Source of the DNA: Bosea sp. ANAM02
GTDB lineage: Bacteria > Pseudomonadota > Alphaproteobacteria > Rhizobiales > Beijerinckiaceae
DNA: 64,000 nt
NCBI RefSeq assembly: GCF_011764485.1
Contig: NZ_AP022848.1
Span: forward strand, 896,001-960,000
Reading direction: 5' to 3'
In this document: in pieces, positions 1-11,785 of the stretch
How the letters are laid out: every line of letters starts with the position of its first letter
How positions within the stretch are numbered: position 1 is the first letter of the stretch
Made by a program: the position numbers and the translations under genes
Notes under the pieces: model-generated
Database searches by the model: none
The model's input: only the letters and a program-made list of their open reading frames with translations
Told to the model about the DNA's origin: nothing

Positions 1-2
1 CG

Positions 3-272
3 CCGCTCCAGCCGGGCCAGGCGGGTGCGCCGGCTTTCGACCGGCAGGGGCGGCTCGTCGGCATCGTCACCGACAATCCTTCCGACAAGATCCTGATCGC
101 CGGCATCGCGCCGCAACGCAGCTACGCCTTTGCCGACGCCGCTTCAATCCAGTCATTGCTGGGCCGAGCCGGCGTCACGCTGCCGGCTGCTGCCGCTGGG
201 GCAGAGCTCAGCACAGGCGCGGTGGTCGAGCGTGTTTCCGGTGCGGTCCAGCCCATCACCTGCGGACTGTAG
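3..272 (+). CDS. C-terminal fragment of a trypsin-like (S1C-type) protein
   Basis: The 5' part lies outside the window; 89 codons remain before the TAG. The fragment carries a segment like the last strands of a chymotrypsin-fold protease (GQAGAPAFDRQGRLVGIV), resembling the usual GNSGGP...G.VVGI block. At the position of the nucleophilic serine there is alanine, so if the alignment is right the protein is a non-catalytic homologue. The rest is an Ala-rich C-terminal tail. The family call rests on one motif only. Downstream is a 130-bp gap and then a separately promoted transporter operon. Confidence 0.5.
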   Translation, partial: PLQPGQAGAPAFDRQGRLVGIVTDNPSDKILIAGIAPQRSYAFADAASIQSLLGRAGVTLPAAAAGAELSTGAVVERVSGAVQPITCGL

Positions 273-402
273 CCTCGACCGAAATGAGAGGTTGTCACTG
301 GCCGCGCGATCGGCTCAGATGACGCCCGTCGGATCAAGGGAGCCCCGTCGCGAACGAGGAGCGCCCGCACACTAAATCGATTTAGCGGAGGAGCTTGAAA
401 TC

Positions 403-1404
403 ATGAGCAATACGATCGACAGGCGCGGCCTGATCAAGGGCGCGGCCGCGGCGGGCGCCGCCGGCCTCATCGCCGCTCCGGCGATTGCCCAGGCCAAGTG
501 GCCGGCCCGTCCCATCACGCTGGTCTGCCCCTGGGGCGCCGGCGGCGGCACCGATGCGACGGCGCGAATCGTCGCGGCAATGCTGGAGAAGAGCCTTGGC
601 CAGCCCGTCAACGTGGTGAACCGTACCGGCGGATCGGGCGTGGTCGGCCATTCGGCGATCGCGACCGCGGCGCCCGATGGCTACACGATCGGCATGATCA
701 CGGTCGAGATCACCATGATGCATCATCAGGGGCTGACGGAATTGTCGCCGACCAGCTACACTCCGCTCGCCCTGATGAACGAGGATCCGCCGGGCGTCCA
801 GGTCGGCGCGTCGAGCCCTTACAAGGACATCAAGGCGCTGGCCGAGGCGATCAAGGCGGCTCCTCCCGGCAAGTTCAAGGCCTCGGGCACCGGCCAGGGC
901 GGCATCTGGCATCTCGCGCTGATCGGCTGGCTGATGTCGATGGGGCTGAAGCCGGACCATGTCGCCTGGGCTCCGTCGAACGGTGCAGCGCCGGCGATGC
1001 AGGATCTCGCCGCCGGTGGCATCGACATCGTCACCTGCTCCGTCCCGGAGGCCCGCGCCATGCTCGATGCCGGCAAGGCACGCTCGCTGGCGATCATGGC
1101 GAAGGCCCGCAATCCGCAGTTCAAGGATGTGCCGACGCTGAACGAGACATTGGGCGTGAACTACTCGGTCGGCGCCTGGCGCGGCATCGCCGGGCCAAAG
1201 GGGCTGCCGGACGCCGTGCAGAAGACGCTCATCGCCGAGCTCAAGAAAGCCTACGATTCCAAGGAATTCCAGGATTTCATGAATTCGCGTGGCTTCGGAA
1301 TGACCTTCGCCGACCAGGCCGGCTTCACCAAGTTCATGGCCGATGGCGACAAGGCCATGGGCACGGCCATGACCGCCGCGGGCCTCGCCAAGAAGGCGGG
1401 CTGA
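403..1404 (+). CDS. Tripartite tricarboxylate transporter substrate-binding protein (TctC/Bug family)
   Basis: A 333-aa periplasmic solute receptor of the TTT family, which delivers a carboxylate-type ligand to the TctAB membrane pair encoded just downstream. The N-terminus is a Tat-type signal (RRGLIKG at 7-13, a hydrophobic Ala/Gly stretch, then AIAQA). The mature part opens with the Bug signature WPARPITLVCPWGAGGGTD. A strong Shine-Dalgarno (GGAGGAG) lies about 10 bases before the ATG. The operon order receptor, TctB, TctA is typical. The ligand cannot be read from sequence, because Bug paralogues bind many different carboxylates. Confidence 0.93.
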   Translation: MSNTIDRRGLIKGAAAAGAAGLIAAPAIAQAKWPARPITLVCPWGAGGGTDATARIVAAMLEKSLGQPVNVVNRTGGSGVVGHSAIATAAPDGYTIGMITVEITMMHHQGLTELSPTSYTPLALMNEDPPGVQVGASSPYKDIKALAEAIKAAPPGKFKASGTGQGGIWHLALIGWLMSMGLKPDHVAWAPSNGAAPAMQDLAAGGIDIVTCSVPEARAMLDAGKARSLAIMAKARNPQFKDVPTLNETLGVNYSVGAWRGIAGPKGLPDAVQKTLIAELKKAYDSKEFQDFMNSRGFGMTFADQAGFTKFMADGDKAMGTAMTAAGLAKKAG

Positions 1405-1506
1405 GGCAGACAGCCGATGCACGACGGGCGGCAGCTCCGCCCGTCGTCGCGTCCGTGAGGTCCGTGTTCCGCCTGGCGGCAAGGCCGCCCCGACAAGGTC
1501 GATCCG

Positions 1507-1977
1507 ATGCGCTTCAACGACACTATCGTCGGCGCCACGTTCATCGTGCTGGCCGCGATCATGATCGCTCTGACGTTCTCATTCCCGGCCTTCCCGGGGC
1601 AAAACTACGGTCCCAGCCTGTTCCCGCGCATCCTCGGCACGGGGATCATCCTGTGCTCGCTGCTGCTGATCCTGCGCGAGCGGCGCCTGGCCACGCCCGT
1701 GCCGTGGCTGGTCCTGGCGGACTGGGTCCGGCAGCCGCGCAACATCGCCTCCTTCGGTCTGATGCTGGCGGCGATGCTGTTCTATCTTCTCGCCTCCGAC
1801 GCGCTCGGCTTCATTCCCTGCGCCTTCCTGATCCAGATCGTGCTGTTCCTCTGGTTCGGCGTCCGCCCGGTGACGGCCGTCGTCGTCGCGGTGGCGATGA
1901 CCGCGCTCGTCCACTGGTTCTTCAGCAGCATGATGCTCGTGCCCCTGCCGCGCGGCATCCTCGACAGCGTGCTCTGA
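1507..1977 (+). CDS. Tripartite tricarboxylate transporter small membrane subunit (TctB family)
   Basis: A 156-aa integral membrane protein with about four hydrophobic segments, the size expected for TctB, the poorly conserved small subunit of TTT importers. An AAGG Shine-Dalgarno-like element precedes the ATG. It sits 103 bp after the receptor gene and 10 bp before the TctA gene, which is the main support for the call. It presumably associates with TctA in the inner membrane. Confidence 0.88.
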   Translation: MRFNDTIVGATFIVLAAIMIALTFSFPAFPGQNYGPSLFPRILGTGIILCSLLLILRERRLATPVPWLVLADWVRQPRNIASFGLMLAAMLFYLLASDALGFIPCAFLIQIVLFLWFGVRPVTAVVVAVAMTALVHWFFSSMMLVPLPRGILDSVL

Positions 1978-1987
1978 GGAGACGGTC

Positions 1988-3505
1988 ATGCACGCGATTT
2001 CGACCGCTTTCGGCCTCGTCTTCGACATCCAGGTCCTGGGCGTCATCGTCGCCTCCGCGATGTTCGGGATGTTCGTCGGCGCCATGCCGGGCCTGACCGC
2101 GACGATGGCGACGGCGCTGCTGGTTCCCGTCACCTTCTTCATGGCGCCGGTGCCCGCGCTCGGCGCGATCGTGACGGCCACGGCGATGGCGATCTTCGCC
2201 GGCGACATCCCCGCCGCGATGCTGCGCATGCCCGGGACGCCGGCCTCGGCCGCCTATGCGGACGAGAGCTACGAGATGACCAAGAAGGGCCAGCTCGACC
2301 TGTGCATGGGTGTGAACCTGGTCTTCTCGGTGCTCGGTGGCATCTTCGGCGTGATCGTCCTGATCCTGCTCGCGCCGATCCTCGCCGAGGTGGCGATCAA
2401 TTTCTCGTCCTTCGAGTATTTCTGGCTGGCATGCCTGGGCCTGACCTGCGCGGTCTTCATCGGCACGGGCGATCCTGTGAAGGGGCTCCTGTCGCTTTTC
2501 GTCGGGCTCGCGATCGGCTGTATCGGCATCGACCCCGCCGCCGGGCAGCCGCGCTTCACCTTCGGCAATATCGACCTGCTCTCCGGCATCAATTTCATCC
2601 CGACGCTGATCGGCATGTTCGCCGTGTCCGAGCTGCTGCGCGGCGCCGTCTCGATGAAGGGCAGCGCGACGATGGTTCAGCAGCAGGTCGGCAACATGCT
2701 GGCCGGTGTCGGCGCGGTCTGGCGGAAATACTGGAAGAACTTCTTCCGTGGCTCGATCCTCGGCACCGTGATCGGCGCCCTGCCCGGCGCCGGGGCGGAT
2801 ATCGCGGCCTGGGTCTCCTATGCCCTGTCGAAGAAGCTGTCGAAGGAGCCGGAGAAATACGGGACGGGCCATATCGAAGGCATCGTCGATTCGACCTCCG
2901 CCAACAATTCCGCGCTCGGCGGGGCGTGGATTCCGGCGCTCGTCTTCGGGATCCCCGGCGACTCGATCACCGCCATCGTCATCGGCGTGCTCTACATGAA
3001 GGGGATGAACCCGGGCCCCAGCGTGTTCCTGCAGACGCCGGAGCTGATCTATGCCGTCTTCATCATCTTCATTCTCGCCAATATCCTGATGTTCCCGCTC
3101 GGCTGGGTGGCGATCAAGTCGGCGAAGCAGATCCTGCGGGTGCCGCGCAACATCCTGCTGCCGGTCATCCTGATCTTCTGCATGGTCGGCTCCTTCGCCA
3201 TGACCAATTCGCTCTACGGCGTCGTGCTCATGGTGGTGATGGGCATTTTCGGCTGGCTGCTGGAGGAGCATGGCGTGCCGGTGGCGCCGCTGATCCTCGG
3301 CCTCGTCCTCGGCGAGATGCTCGAGCAGAACTTCATGACATCGATGATCAAGTCGGACGGATCGTTCCTGGTCTTCTTCGAGCGGCCGATCGCCGGCGTA
3401 CTCGGGGTCAGCACGCTGGTGATCTGGGGCTTCATGATCTGGCGGATGCTGCCCCTCGGGCGGCGCGGCAGCGCCGTCCCGGCGGGAGAAACGGCGCCGC
3501 CCTGA
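1988..3505 (+). CDS. Tripartite tricarboxylate transporter large permease (TctA family)
   Basis: A 505-aa polytopic membrane protein, the transport subunit of the TTT system. The two characteristic inverted-repeat signatures are visible: GAMPGLTATMATALLVPVTF near residue 31 and GALPGAGADIAAWVSY near residue 260. The C-terminus has further hydrophobic helices and ends in a short polar tail. TGAGGAG precedes the ATG closely. The operon ends here; the next gene is convergent and 16 bp away, and no clear intrinsic terminator was seen in that gap. Confidence 0.95.
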   Translation: MHAISTAFGLVFDIQVLGVIVASAMFGMFVGAMPGLTATMATALLVPVTFFMAPVPALGAIVTATAMAIFAGDIPAAMLRMPGTPASAAYADESYEMTKKGQLDLCMGVNLVFSVLGGIFGVIVLILLAPILAEVAINFSSFEYFWLACLGLTCAVFIGTGDPVKGLLSLFVGLAIGCIGIDPAAGQPRFTFGNIDLLSGINFIPTLIGMFAVSELLRGAVSMKGSATMVQQQVGNMLAGVGAVWRKYWKNFFRGSILGTVIGALPGAGADIAAWVSYALSKKLSKEPEKYGTGHIEGIVDSTSANNSALGGAWIPALVFGIPGDSITAIVIGVLYMKGMNPGPSVFLQTPELIYAVFIIFILANILMFPLGWVAIKSAKQILRVPRNILLPVILIFCMVGSFAMTNSLYGVVLMVVMGIFGWLLEEHGVPVAPLILGLVLGEMLEQNFMTSMIKSDGSFLVFFERPIAGVLGVSTLVIWGFMIWRMLPLGRRGSAVPAGETAPP

Positions 3506-3521
3506 AGGGCGCGCCGGCTTC

Positions 3522-4268
3522 TTATTTCTTCAGGAAGGCCATGAAGGCGGCCATGGCTTCCGGCGATTTCAGGCGCTCGCCGAAATGGCGGGCTTCGGTC
3601 GCGATGGTCTCGGCCACGGCCTGCGCCGCGCCGCGCTTCAGCAGCATCTTGGTCAGGGCGAGCGATTCCGGCGGCAGCGCGGCCAGCGCCTTGGCCTTGG
3701 CGAGCCCGGCCTCCAGTGCCGTGCCGTCCTCGGTGACGGCGTTGACGATGCCGGCTGCGGCTGCGGTCTCGGAATCGAAGGCCTCGCCCAGCATCAGCAG
3801 TTCGGCCGCTTTCTTCGAGCCGGCGACCAGCGGCAAGAGATAGCTCGATCCGCCCTCGGGGCAGAGGCCCAGCGTCGCGAAGGGCAGGCGGAAGGTTGCC
3901 GAGCGGGCGGCGAAGGCGAGGTCGCAGTGCAGCAGCATCGTCGTGCCGATGCCGACGGCGAAGCCCTCGACCGCCGCGACGATCGGCTTCTTCGCCGTCG
4001 AGATCGCCTCCAGGAAATCGATGGCGACGCGCGGGCCTTCGCCCGCCGCGGCGGCCATGGCGAAATCCTTGATGTCGTTGCCGCTGGTGAAGGTGCCGCC
4101 GGCGCCGGTCAGCAGGATCGCGCGGACGGAGGCATCGGCCTCGGCGGCTGCGATCGCGGCGATCAGCCCGGCATAGCTCGCGCGGTCGAGCGCATTCTTG
4201 CGGTCGGGCCGGTTCATGGTGACCTGCACCACGCCGGCCGCGACGGTTTCGCTCAGCACTTCGCTCAT
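3522..4268 (-). CDS. Enoyl-CoA hydratase/isomerase family protein
   Basis: A 248-aa crotonase-fold protein. Visible family features are [12 protein letters not shown] near residue 17, the oxyanion-hole segment SGNDIKDFA, and [19 protein letters not shown] near residue 99. The usual Glu pair of true hydratases is only partly recognisable (LCPEGGSS), so it could be a hydratase or an isomerase. It probably acts in fatty-acid or branched acyl-CoA breakdown. It is divergent from the multifunctional beta-oxidation gene at 4460. GGGAG lies about 7 bases before the ATG. Confidence 0.9.
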   Translation of the reverse strand: MSEVLSETVAAGVVQVTMNRPDRKNALDRASYAGLIAAIAAAEADASVRAILLTGAGGTFTSGNDIKDFAMAAAAGEGPRVAIDFLEAISTAKKPIVAAVEGFAVGIGTTMLLHCDLAFAARSATFRLPFATLGLCPEGGSSYLLPLVAGSKKAAELLMLGEAFDSETAAAAGIVNAVTEDGTALEAGLAKAKALAALPPESLALTKMLLKRGAAQAVAETIATEARHFGERLKSPEAMAAFMAFLKK

Positions 4269-4459
4269 CGGTCCGCTCCCTGATTGCCGAGCCGGGATCG
4301 CATGGGCCTTTGCCGGGGGTCAAGCGAGGCCGGATGCGCCTTTCGTCGCCGCCCGGCGCTTGACATCACGCGGGCGCGATCCTCCCCTGCGCGGCGAGAC
4401 GCCTTCGCTGCCTTCGCGTGCGGGTCGAGGCGCGCGGGACAGGGATTGCGGAGACGTCG

Positions 4460-6532
<2,073 letters not shown>

Positions 6533-6542
6533 TGCGGTAGGT

Positions 6543-6649
6543 TCGTCATGCTCGGGCTCGACCCGAGCATCTCTTGCCGGAAGTGGTACTGGCGCCTTTC
6601 TCAGCCTGAGATTCTCGGGTCTGCGCTTCGCTTCGCCCGGGAATGACGG
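6543..6649. repeat. Intergenic paired palindromic repeat, family A
   Basis: It starts with CGTCATGCTCGGGCT and its complement CCCGAGCAT, has a spacer, and closes with a second palindromic arm ending in GGGAATGACGG. The outer ends CGTCAT and ATGACG are themselves inverted. The closest relative in the window is the copy at 11866-11977, which shares the CTTCGCTTCGCCC core. It lies between the beta-oxidation gene and the DUF808 gene. Confidence 0.8.
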
Positions 6650-6704
6650 CAGGCGAAAGCCGCTCTATCCTCGCCCGATCCGATAACCTTCCGAGGAGAG
6701 CCGC

Positions 6705-7775
6705 TTGGCTTCGGGGCTGTTTGCGCTGCTGGACGACGTCGCCGGCATCGCCAAGATCGCGGCGTCCTCCGTCGACGATGTCGTCGCGCAGGCCGGCAAG
6801 GCCGGGGCCAAGGCTGCGGGCGTTGTCATCGACGATGCCGCGGTGACGCCGCGCTATGCCGTGGGCTTCGCGGCGGCGCGCGAATTGCCGATCATCTGGC
6901 GGATCGCGCTGGGCTCGCTGCGCAACAAGCTGCTCATTCTGCTGCCGGGCGCGCTCGTGCTGGCGCTGGTCGCGCCCTGGGCGATCACCCCGCTCCTGAT
7001 GGCAGGCGGCGTCTTCCTCTGTTTCGAGGGTGCCGAGAAGCTCCTGGAGCTGGTTGTGCCGCATGGCGCTCATGGCGAGGGCAAGGCCGGCGAGGCGATC
7101 GGCGATCCGGCGGCGCTCGAACAGCAGAAGATCGCCGGCGCGGTGAAGACCGATTTCATCCTCTCGGCCGAGATCATGGCGATCACGCTGGCCGGCGTCG
7201 CCGACCAGTCGTTCTGGATGAAGGCGGTGGTTCTTGCGATCGTCGGTATCGGCATCACCGTCGCGGTCTACGGCGTCGTCGCGCTGATCGTGAAGGCGGA
7301 CGATGCCGGCATGGCGCTCGCCGCCAACCAGCGGCCGGCGACGAGCCTGCTCGGCTTGCGGCGGCTGGAGGCGGGCGAGGCGGGAGCGCTGGACCGTGCC
7401 CTGTCCTGGCTGACGCAGCCCCTCGGACGCGGTCTCGTCGTCGCGATGCCGCATTTCCTAAGCCTGCTCGGTGTGGTCGGCACGGCCGCGATGCTCTGGG
7501 TCGGCGGCGGCATCATCATCCACGGACTGGAAGAATACGGCCTCAGCGGCCTCGGCCATGGCGTCCACGATCTCGCGGTCGCGGCAGGGCGAGCCTTGCC
7601 GGCAGCGCTGGCCGGTGCCGGCCAATGGCTCGCCGGGGCTGCGCTCGCAGCCGTGTTCGGCGTGATCGTCGGCGGCCTCGCCATCGTCGCGATGCACTGG
7701 CTGGTCGGGCCGGCGGTGAGGCTCTTCCGGAAGAGTGTCGGCAAGCCCCTGCCCGATGGCGGGCATGGTTCATAA
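6705..7775 (+). CDS. DUF808 family inner-membrane protein (YedI-like)
   Basis: A 356-aa integral membrane protein of the DUF808 family; the function is unknown. Visible family features are the start SGLFALLDDVAGIAK, the segment DDAAVTPRYAVGF near residue 43, and several hydrophobic segments including LLILLPGALVLALVAPWAI and the long C-terminal Gly/Ala-rich helices. The start is a TTG with a strong GAGGAG 6 bases upstream. It stands alone between two palindromic repeats, so it is probably monocistronic. Confidence 0.88.
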   Translation: MASGLFALLDDVAGIAKIAASSVDDVVAQAGKAGAKAAGVVIDDAAVTPRYAVGFAAARELPIIWRIALGSLRNKLLILLPGALVLALVAPWAITPLLMAGGVFLCFEGAEKLLELVVPHGAHGEGKAGEAIGDPAALEQQKIAGAVKTDFILSAEIMAITLAGVADQSFWMKAVVLAIVGIGITVAVYGVVALIVKADDAGMALAANQRPATSLLGLRRLEAGEAGALDRALSWLTQPLGRGLVVAMPHFLSLLGVVGTAAMLWVGGGIIIHGLEEYGLSGLGHGVHDLAVAAGRALPAALAGAGQWLAGAALAAVFGVIVGGLAIVAMHWLVGPAVRLFRKSVGKPLPDGGHGS

Positions 7776-7778
7776 CGC

Positions 7779-7870
7779 GTCATGCTCGCCCTTGTGGCGA
7801 GCATCGACGTCTTGAACTCGGTTCTCGATAAGGGAAGACGTGGATGGTCGGGACAAGCCCGACCATGACG
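7779..7870. repeat. Intergenic paired palindromic repeat, family A
   Basis: Two facing palindromes: CATGCTCGCC-CTTGT-GGCGAGCATC at the left and GGATGGTCGGG-ACAA-GCCCGACCATG at the right, bounded by CGTCAT and ATGACG. The middle contains GACGTCTTGAACTCG. It is close to the reverse complement of the copy at 14151-14243. It separates the convergent DUF808 and nitroreductase genes and could form a large hairpin in either transcript. Confidence 0.85.
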
Positions 7871-7875
7871 ACGGG

Positions 7876-8568
7876 CTAGGCCAGCCAGGTCGTGAAGCCC
7901 TCGACGGGCTCGCGCTCGGGCACGAGGCGGTTGGCCGGGGCGTCGGGATCGGCCTTGCCGATGGCGATGCCGCAGACTACGACCTCGTCCTCGGGGATCG
8001 CGAGTTCGCGCCGCACGATCGGGTGGAACTGCGCGAAGATCGCCTGCGGGCAGGAATCGAGCCCATGGCCTTGCGCGGCGATCAGCAGGGTCTGGATGAA
8101 CATGCCGAGATCGAGCCAGGAGCCGATCTCCAGATCGCGGTCGATGGTCAGCATCAGCGCGACCGGTGCGTCGAAGAAGCGCAGGTTCGCGGCGGTCTGG
8201 CGCTTCATGCCCTCGGTGTCGCCCCTGACGACGCCGAGCAGGCTGTAGAGGTCCCAGCCCACCTTGCGGCGGCGCGCCAGATAAGGCTCGCGGAACTGCG
8301 CGGGGTAATAGCGGTATTCCTCGACGCCGGGGCGCCCGCCGGCATCGAGCGCAGCGAGCAGCGCCGTCTCCAGCCGCGCCCGCGACTGAGGACCGATCAC
8401 CCGGAGCTTCCAGGGCTGCATATTGGTGCCGGAAGGGGCCTGCGCGGCGAGATCGATCAAGCGGCGGACGAGGGCGGGCTCGACCGGATCGGGCAGGAAG
8501 GCGCGGATGGCGCGACGCGTGCGGATGGCGCGTTCGATGTCTTGGTCAGGCGTCATCTCGTCGATCAT
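7876..8568 (-). CDS. Nitroreductase family protein
   Basis: A 230-aa FMN-dependent oxidoreductase of the nitroreductase fold. Features seen are RTRRAIRAFLPDPV near the N-terminus, the FMN-binding APSGTNMQPWKLRV segment, and near the C-terminus PEDEVVVCGIAIGKADPDAP. The ATG at 8568 has GGAGG 8 bases upstream and is preferred to the in-frame ATG at 8583. The substrate is not predictable. The FAD-oxidase gene lies upstream on the same strand with a 66-bp gap, so co-transcription is possible. Confidence 0.88.
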   Translation of the reverse strand: MIDEMTPDQDIERAIRTRRAIRAFLPDPVEPALVRRLIDLAAQAPSGTNMQPWKLRVIGPQSRARLETALLAALDAGGRPGVEEYRYYPAQFREPYLARRRKVGWDLYSLLGVVRGDTEGMKRQTAANLRFFDAPVALMLTIDRDLEIGSWLDLGMFIQTLLIAAQGHGLDSCPQAIFAQFHPIVRRELAIPEDEVVVCGIAIGKADPDAPANRLVPEREPVEGFTTWLA

Positions 8569-8634
8569 GCTCCGCGCCTCCATGCTCCGTCATGGCCGAT
8601 GAGTCTGGCAGAGCCGACGGCACGACGCCATAGC

Positions 8635-10020
8635 TCAGGCCGGCAAGATGCGCCCGCGATTGAGGATGTTGCCGGGGTCGAGCGTGCGCTTCAGCGTCGC
8701 CATCAGCGCGAGCTCGGCTTCCGAGCGGCTCATGCCGAGATAGGGCCGCTTCAGCACGCCGACGCCGTGCTCGGCCGAGATGCTGCCCTGCTTCTCGCGG
8801 ACCAGCTCGTAGACGATCTCGGCGAAGCCGGAGAGATCGCCCGTCTCGTCGTGGAGCGAGAGATGCAGGTTGCTGTCGGCGAGATGGCCGAAGACGATCG
8901 GGAAAGCCGTGGCACTGCGCGCCTTGACCCGCTGGCGCAGCAGCGCGACCGCGTCCGCCATAGTACCAAGGGGAATGCTGACATCGAAATGAACGCCGGG
9001 CGACAGGTCGCGATAGAACTCGTAATTCGCCTCGCGATAGGCCCAGAAGCGCTGCCGGTCGCGGCCGGATTGCGCGATCAGGGCATCGTCCAGCAGGCCT
9101 TCCTCCGCCAGCTCGGCGAGGGCTTCGGCGAAGATTTCCTCGCCCGTTCTGCCCGGCCCCATCGCGGCCTCGATGACGAGTACGACTTCCGGTTGCTCGG
9201 CAAAGGGAGCGGGCAGGCCGCCCTGTTCGGTCGCGGCCTTCATGTATTCCGACCACATCGCCTCGAAGGCGAGCAGGCCGCCGCCGAGCCTGCCTTCGAG
9301 ACGGTTGAGCGCCGCGAGCGCCTGGGCGACGCTGCCGGCGGCGCAGAGCGCGGTCTGCGTGCCGGTCACCGCCGGCTGCAGGGCGAGCAGCACGCGGGTG
9401 ACGACGCCGAGCGTGCCCTCGCTGCCGATGAAGAGCTGTGTCCAGTCATAACCGGCATTGTTCTTCACCACCTTCCTGAGATGGCTGACGATGCGGCCGT
9501 CGGCCATCACCGCTTCGAGGCCGAGCACGTTGCGGCGGGTCATGCCGTAGCGCAGCACCTGCACGCCGCCGGCATTGGTCGCGACATTGCCGCCGATGGT
9601 GCAGGTCCCGCGCGCGCCGAGGTCGACGCCATAGAGGAAGCCGGCGGCCGCAGCCTTCTCCTGCACGACGGCGAGCGGCGTGCCGGCGAGCACGGTCATG
9701 GTCCGCGTCACCGGGTCGATCTCATCGACGCCGGTCATCTTCTCGAGCGAGAGCGCGATCTCGCCGGCCTGCGGCGCCGCGCCGCCGGCGAGGCCGGTCA
9801 TGCCGCCCTGGACGACGACGGGGAGAGCATGCCGCGAGCAGATCGCCAGCACCGCGGCGACCTCCCGGGTCGTCCTGGGCATGACGAGGAGGGCCGGCAG
9901 GCCCTCCTCGGTCTTGGAAGCGTCCTTGCGGTTGCGGGCTGGGATCGCCTCGCCGCTGCGCAGGCCGCTGGAGCCGACCACCTCCGCCAGCGCCGCGAGC
10001 GCGTCGTCGGGAATGGTCAT
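8635..10020 (-). CDS. FAD-binding oxidoreductase (D-2-hydroxyacid dehydrogenase, GlcD/VAO family)
   Basis: A 461-aa flavoprotein of the vanillyl-alcohol-oxidase superfamily. The FAD_binding_4 domain (about 40-220) has VVVQGGMTGLAGGAAP and CTIGGNVATNAGG. The C-terminal FAD-oxidase cap has the conserved GHLADSNLHLS and, near the end, EHGVGVLKRPYL. This layout fits D-2-hydroxyglutarate, D-lactate or glycolate dehydrogenases that pass electrons to the quinone pool or an electron-transfer flavoprotein. GGAG lies 6 bases before the ATG. It is 19 bp downstream of lysK on the same strand, so it may be read from the lysK promoter. Confidence 0.9.
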   Translation of the reverse strand: MTIPDDALAALAEVVGSSGLRSGEAIPARNRKDASKTEEGLPALLVMPRTTREVAAVLAICSRHALPVVVQGGMTGLAGGAAPQAGEIALSLEKMTGVDEIDPVTRTMTVLAGTPLAVVQEKAAAAGFLYGVDLGARGTCTIGGNVATNAGGVQVLRYGMTRRNVLGLEAVMADGRIVSHLRKVVKNNAGYDWTQLFIGSEGTLGVVTRVLLALQPAVTGTQTALCAAGSVAQALAALNRLEGRLGGGLLAFEAMWSEYMKAATEQGGLPAPFAEQPEVVLVIEAAMGPGRTGEEIFAEALAELAEEGLLDDALIAQSGRDRQRFWAYREANYEFYRDLSPGVHFDVSIPLGTMADAVALLRQRVKARSATAFPIVFGHLADSNLHLSLHDETGDLSGFAEIVYELVREKQGSISAEHGVGVLKRPYLGMSRSEAELALMATLKRTLDPGNILNRGRILPA

Positions 10021-10039
10021 GGCAGGCTCCGTCGGCTCG

Positions 10040-11749
10040 TCAGTCGGCTTTGCGCGCCGCGAGGAAGGCGGCGTGTTCCCGAACCAGATCGCCGGCGAGC
10101 GCCTTGGCGATCAGGGCGCGGGTGTTGGGCAGGCCATAGATCGCCGCGAAGGAGCCGAAGCGCGGGCCCTGATCCTCGCCGAACATCACCTGGTAGATCG
10201 CCTTCCACCAGTCGCCGGACACGCCCGGCCGCTCCGGCGTCGCGTTCTTGGCGGTGAGGTTCTGGTAGCGCGGGATGGCGCGGGCGACGTCGAGCGCCGT
10301 ATCCTGGACCATCTCGGGCGTCGGATCGGCCGGCAGGGCGGCGAGCGCGGCGTCGAGCTTGGCGAAGGCGTCGCGCTCGACCTCGTCGGCCAAGCGGTAA
10401 CTCTTCGCCGGCTTCACGAAATCGCGGAAATAGGCGATCGCGTAGCCGACCAGCGCATCGAGGCGCGGATGGGTTTCCGGCGACATGCCCGGCGCATAGC
10501 GCTGAAGGAAGCCCCAGAGCACGGCCTTGTCCTCGGAATTCGCGACGGCGACGAGGTTCATCAGCAGGCCGAAGGTGACCTGCGTCCTGACCGCGTTGTC
10601 GCCCTCGCCCGAGGCGATGACCTCCGGCGCCGGGGGATTGCCGGCATGGATATGCCAGACCGGGTTGCCGAGCCGGTTCTTCCAGTCCTGCTTCTCGTAG
10701 CCGCCGAGGAACTGGAGATATTCGTCGATGGCGCGCGGGATTACGTCGAAATGCAGTTTCTTGGCCTCGCGCGGGCGCTGGAACATGTAGAGCGCCAGGC
10801 TCTCCGGCGGGCCATAGGTCAGCCAGTCCTCGATCGTCAGGCCGTTGCCCTTCGACTTCGAGATCTTCTGGCCCTGCTCGTCAAGGAAGAGCTCGTAGTT
10901 GAAGCCCTCCGGCGGGGTGCCGTCGAGCGCGCGCGCGATCTGCGAGGAGACCTTGACCGAGTCGATCAGGTCCTTGCCGGCCATCTCGTAGTCGACGCCG
11001 AGCGCGACCCAGCGCATTGCCCAGTCCGGCTTCCACTGCAGCTTCACATGGCCGCCGGTGACCGGCGAGACGAAGCGCTCCTTCGTGTCCGGATCGGTCC
11101 AGGCGATGGTGCCGGCCTCGACATCGACCTCGTCGATCGGCACCTGCATGACGACGCGTGTCTTCGGGTGGATCGGCAGGAAGGGCGAATAGGTCGCGGC
11201 CCGCTCCTCGCGCAGCGTCGGCAGCATGATCTTCATCATGGCGTCGTAGCGCGCGAGCATCTTGAGCAGCGTCGCGTCGAACTCGCCGGCGCGATACGAG
11301 TCGGTCGAGGACTTGAACTCGTAATCGAAGCCGAAGCTGTCGAGGAAGGCGCAGAGCCGCGCATTGTTGTGGCGGCCGAACGAGTCATGCGTGCCGAACG
11401 GGTCCGGCACCTCGGTCAGCGGCTTGCCGAGATTGGCGGCGAGCAGCTCCTTGTTCGGCACGTTGTCCGGCACCTTGCGCAGGCCGTCCATGTCGTCGGA
11501 AAAGGCGACGAGCCGGGTCGGGATCGTGTTGCCGGTCAGCACCTGGAAGGCATGGCGAACCATCGAGGTGCGCGCGACCTCGCCGAAGGTGCCGATATGC
11601 GGCAGGCCCGAGGGGCCGTAGCCGGTTTCGAAGATCACCGATTTCTTAGCCGTTTTCTCGATGCGGGCCACGAGCTTGCGCGCCTCCTCGAACGGCCAGG
11701 CGGCCGAACGCTGGGCGGCGTCAACGAGGGCTGCGTCGAAGGCGGGCAT
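10040..11749 (-). CDS. lysK: Lysine--tRNA ligase, class I
   Basis: A 569-aa class I lysyl-tRNA synthetase, the archaeal-type enzyme that replaces the class II LysS in many alphaproteobacteria. It charges tRNA-Lys in the cytoplasm. The class I signatures are present: [13 protein letters not shown] with the HIGH-like HIG at 51-53, and the KMSKS-like KISKSKGN at 295-302. The frame stays open far upstream, but the conserved protein begins at the ATG at 11749; the extra frame runs antisense through the amidohydrolase gene and is rejected. Confidence 0.95.
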   Translation of the reverse strand: MPAFDAALVDAAQRSAAWPFEEARKLVARIEKTAKKSVIFETGYGPSGLPHIGTFGEVARTSMVRHAFQVLTGNTIPTRLVAFSDDMDGLRKVPDNVPNKELLAANLGKPLTEVPDPFGTHDSFGRHNNARLCAFLDSFGFDYEFKSSTDSYRAGEFDATLLKMLARYDAMMKIMLPTLREERAATYSPFLPIHPKTRVVMQVPIDEVDVEAGTIAWTDPDTKERFVSPVTGGHVKLQWKPDWAMRWVALGVDYEMAGKDLIDSVKVSSQIARALDGTPPEGFNYELFLDEQGQKISKSKGNGLTIEDWLTYGPPESLALYMFQRPREAKKLHFDVIPRAIDEYLQFLGGYEKQDWKNRLGNPVWHIHAGNPPAPEVIASGEGDNAVRTQVTFGLLMNLVAVANSEDKAVLWGFLQRYAPGMSPETHPRLDALVGYAIAYFRDFVKPAKSYRLADEVERDAFAKLDAALAALPADPTPEMVQDTALDVARAIPRYQNLTAKNATPERPGVSGDWWKAIYQVMFGEDQGPRFGSFAAIYGLPNTRALIAKALAGDLVREHAAFLAARKAD

Positions 11750-11785
11750 TTGGGCGGGTATCCTCTCCGCGTCTGGTGGGCGACG

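Noticed and set aside
382..1482. Long minus-strand open frame antisense to the TctC-type gene
   Set aside because: Its translation is Arg/Gly/His-rich with no recognisable domain, a typical shadow of a GC-rich gene. The plus strand carries a clear Tat signal and Bug family motifs.
7840..10257. 805-codon plus-strand frame across the nitroreductase and FAD-oxidase genes
   Set aside because: No domain signatures; both minus-strand genes have clear family motifs, good starts and normal lengths.
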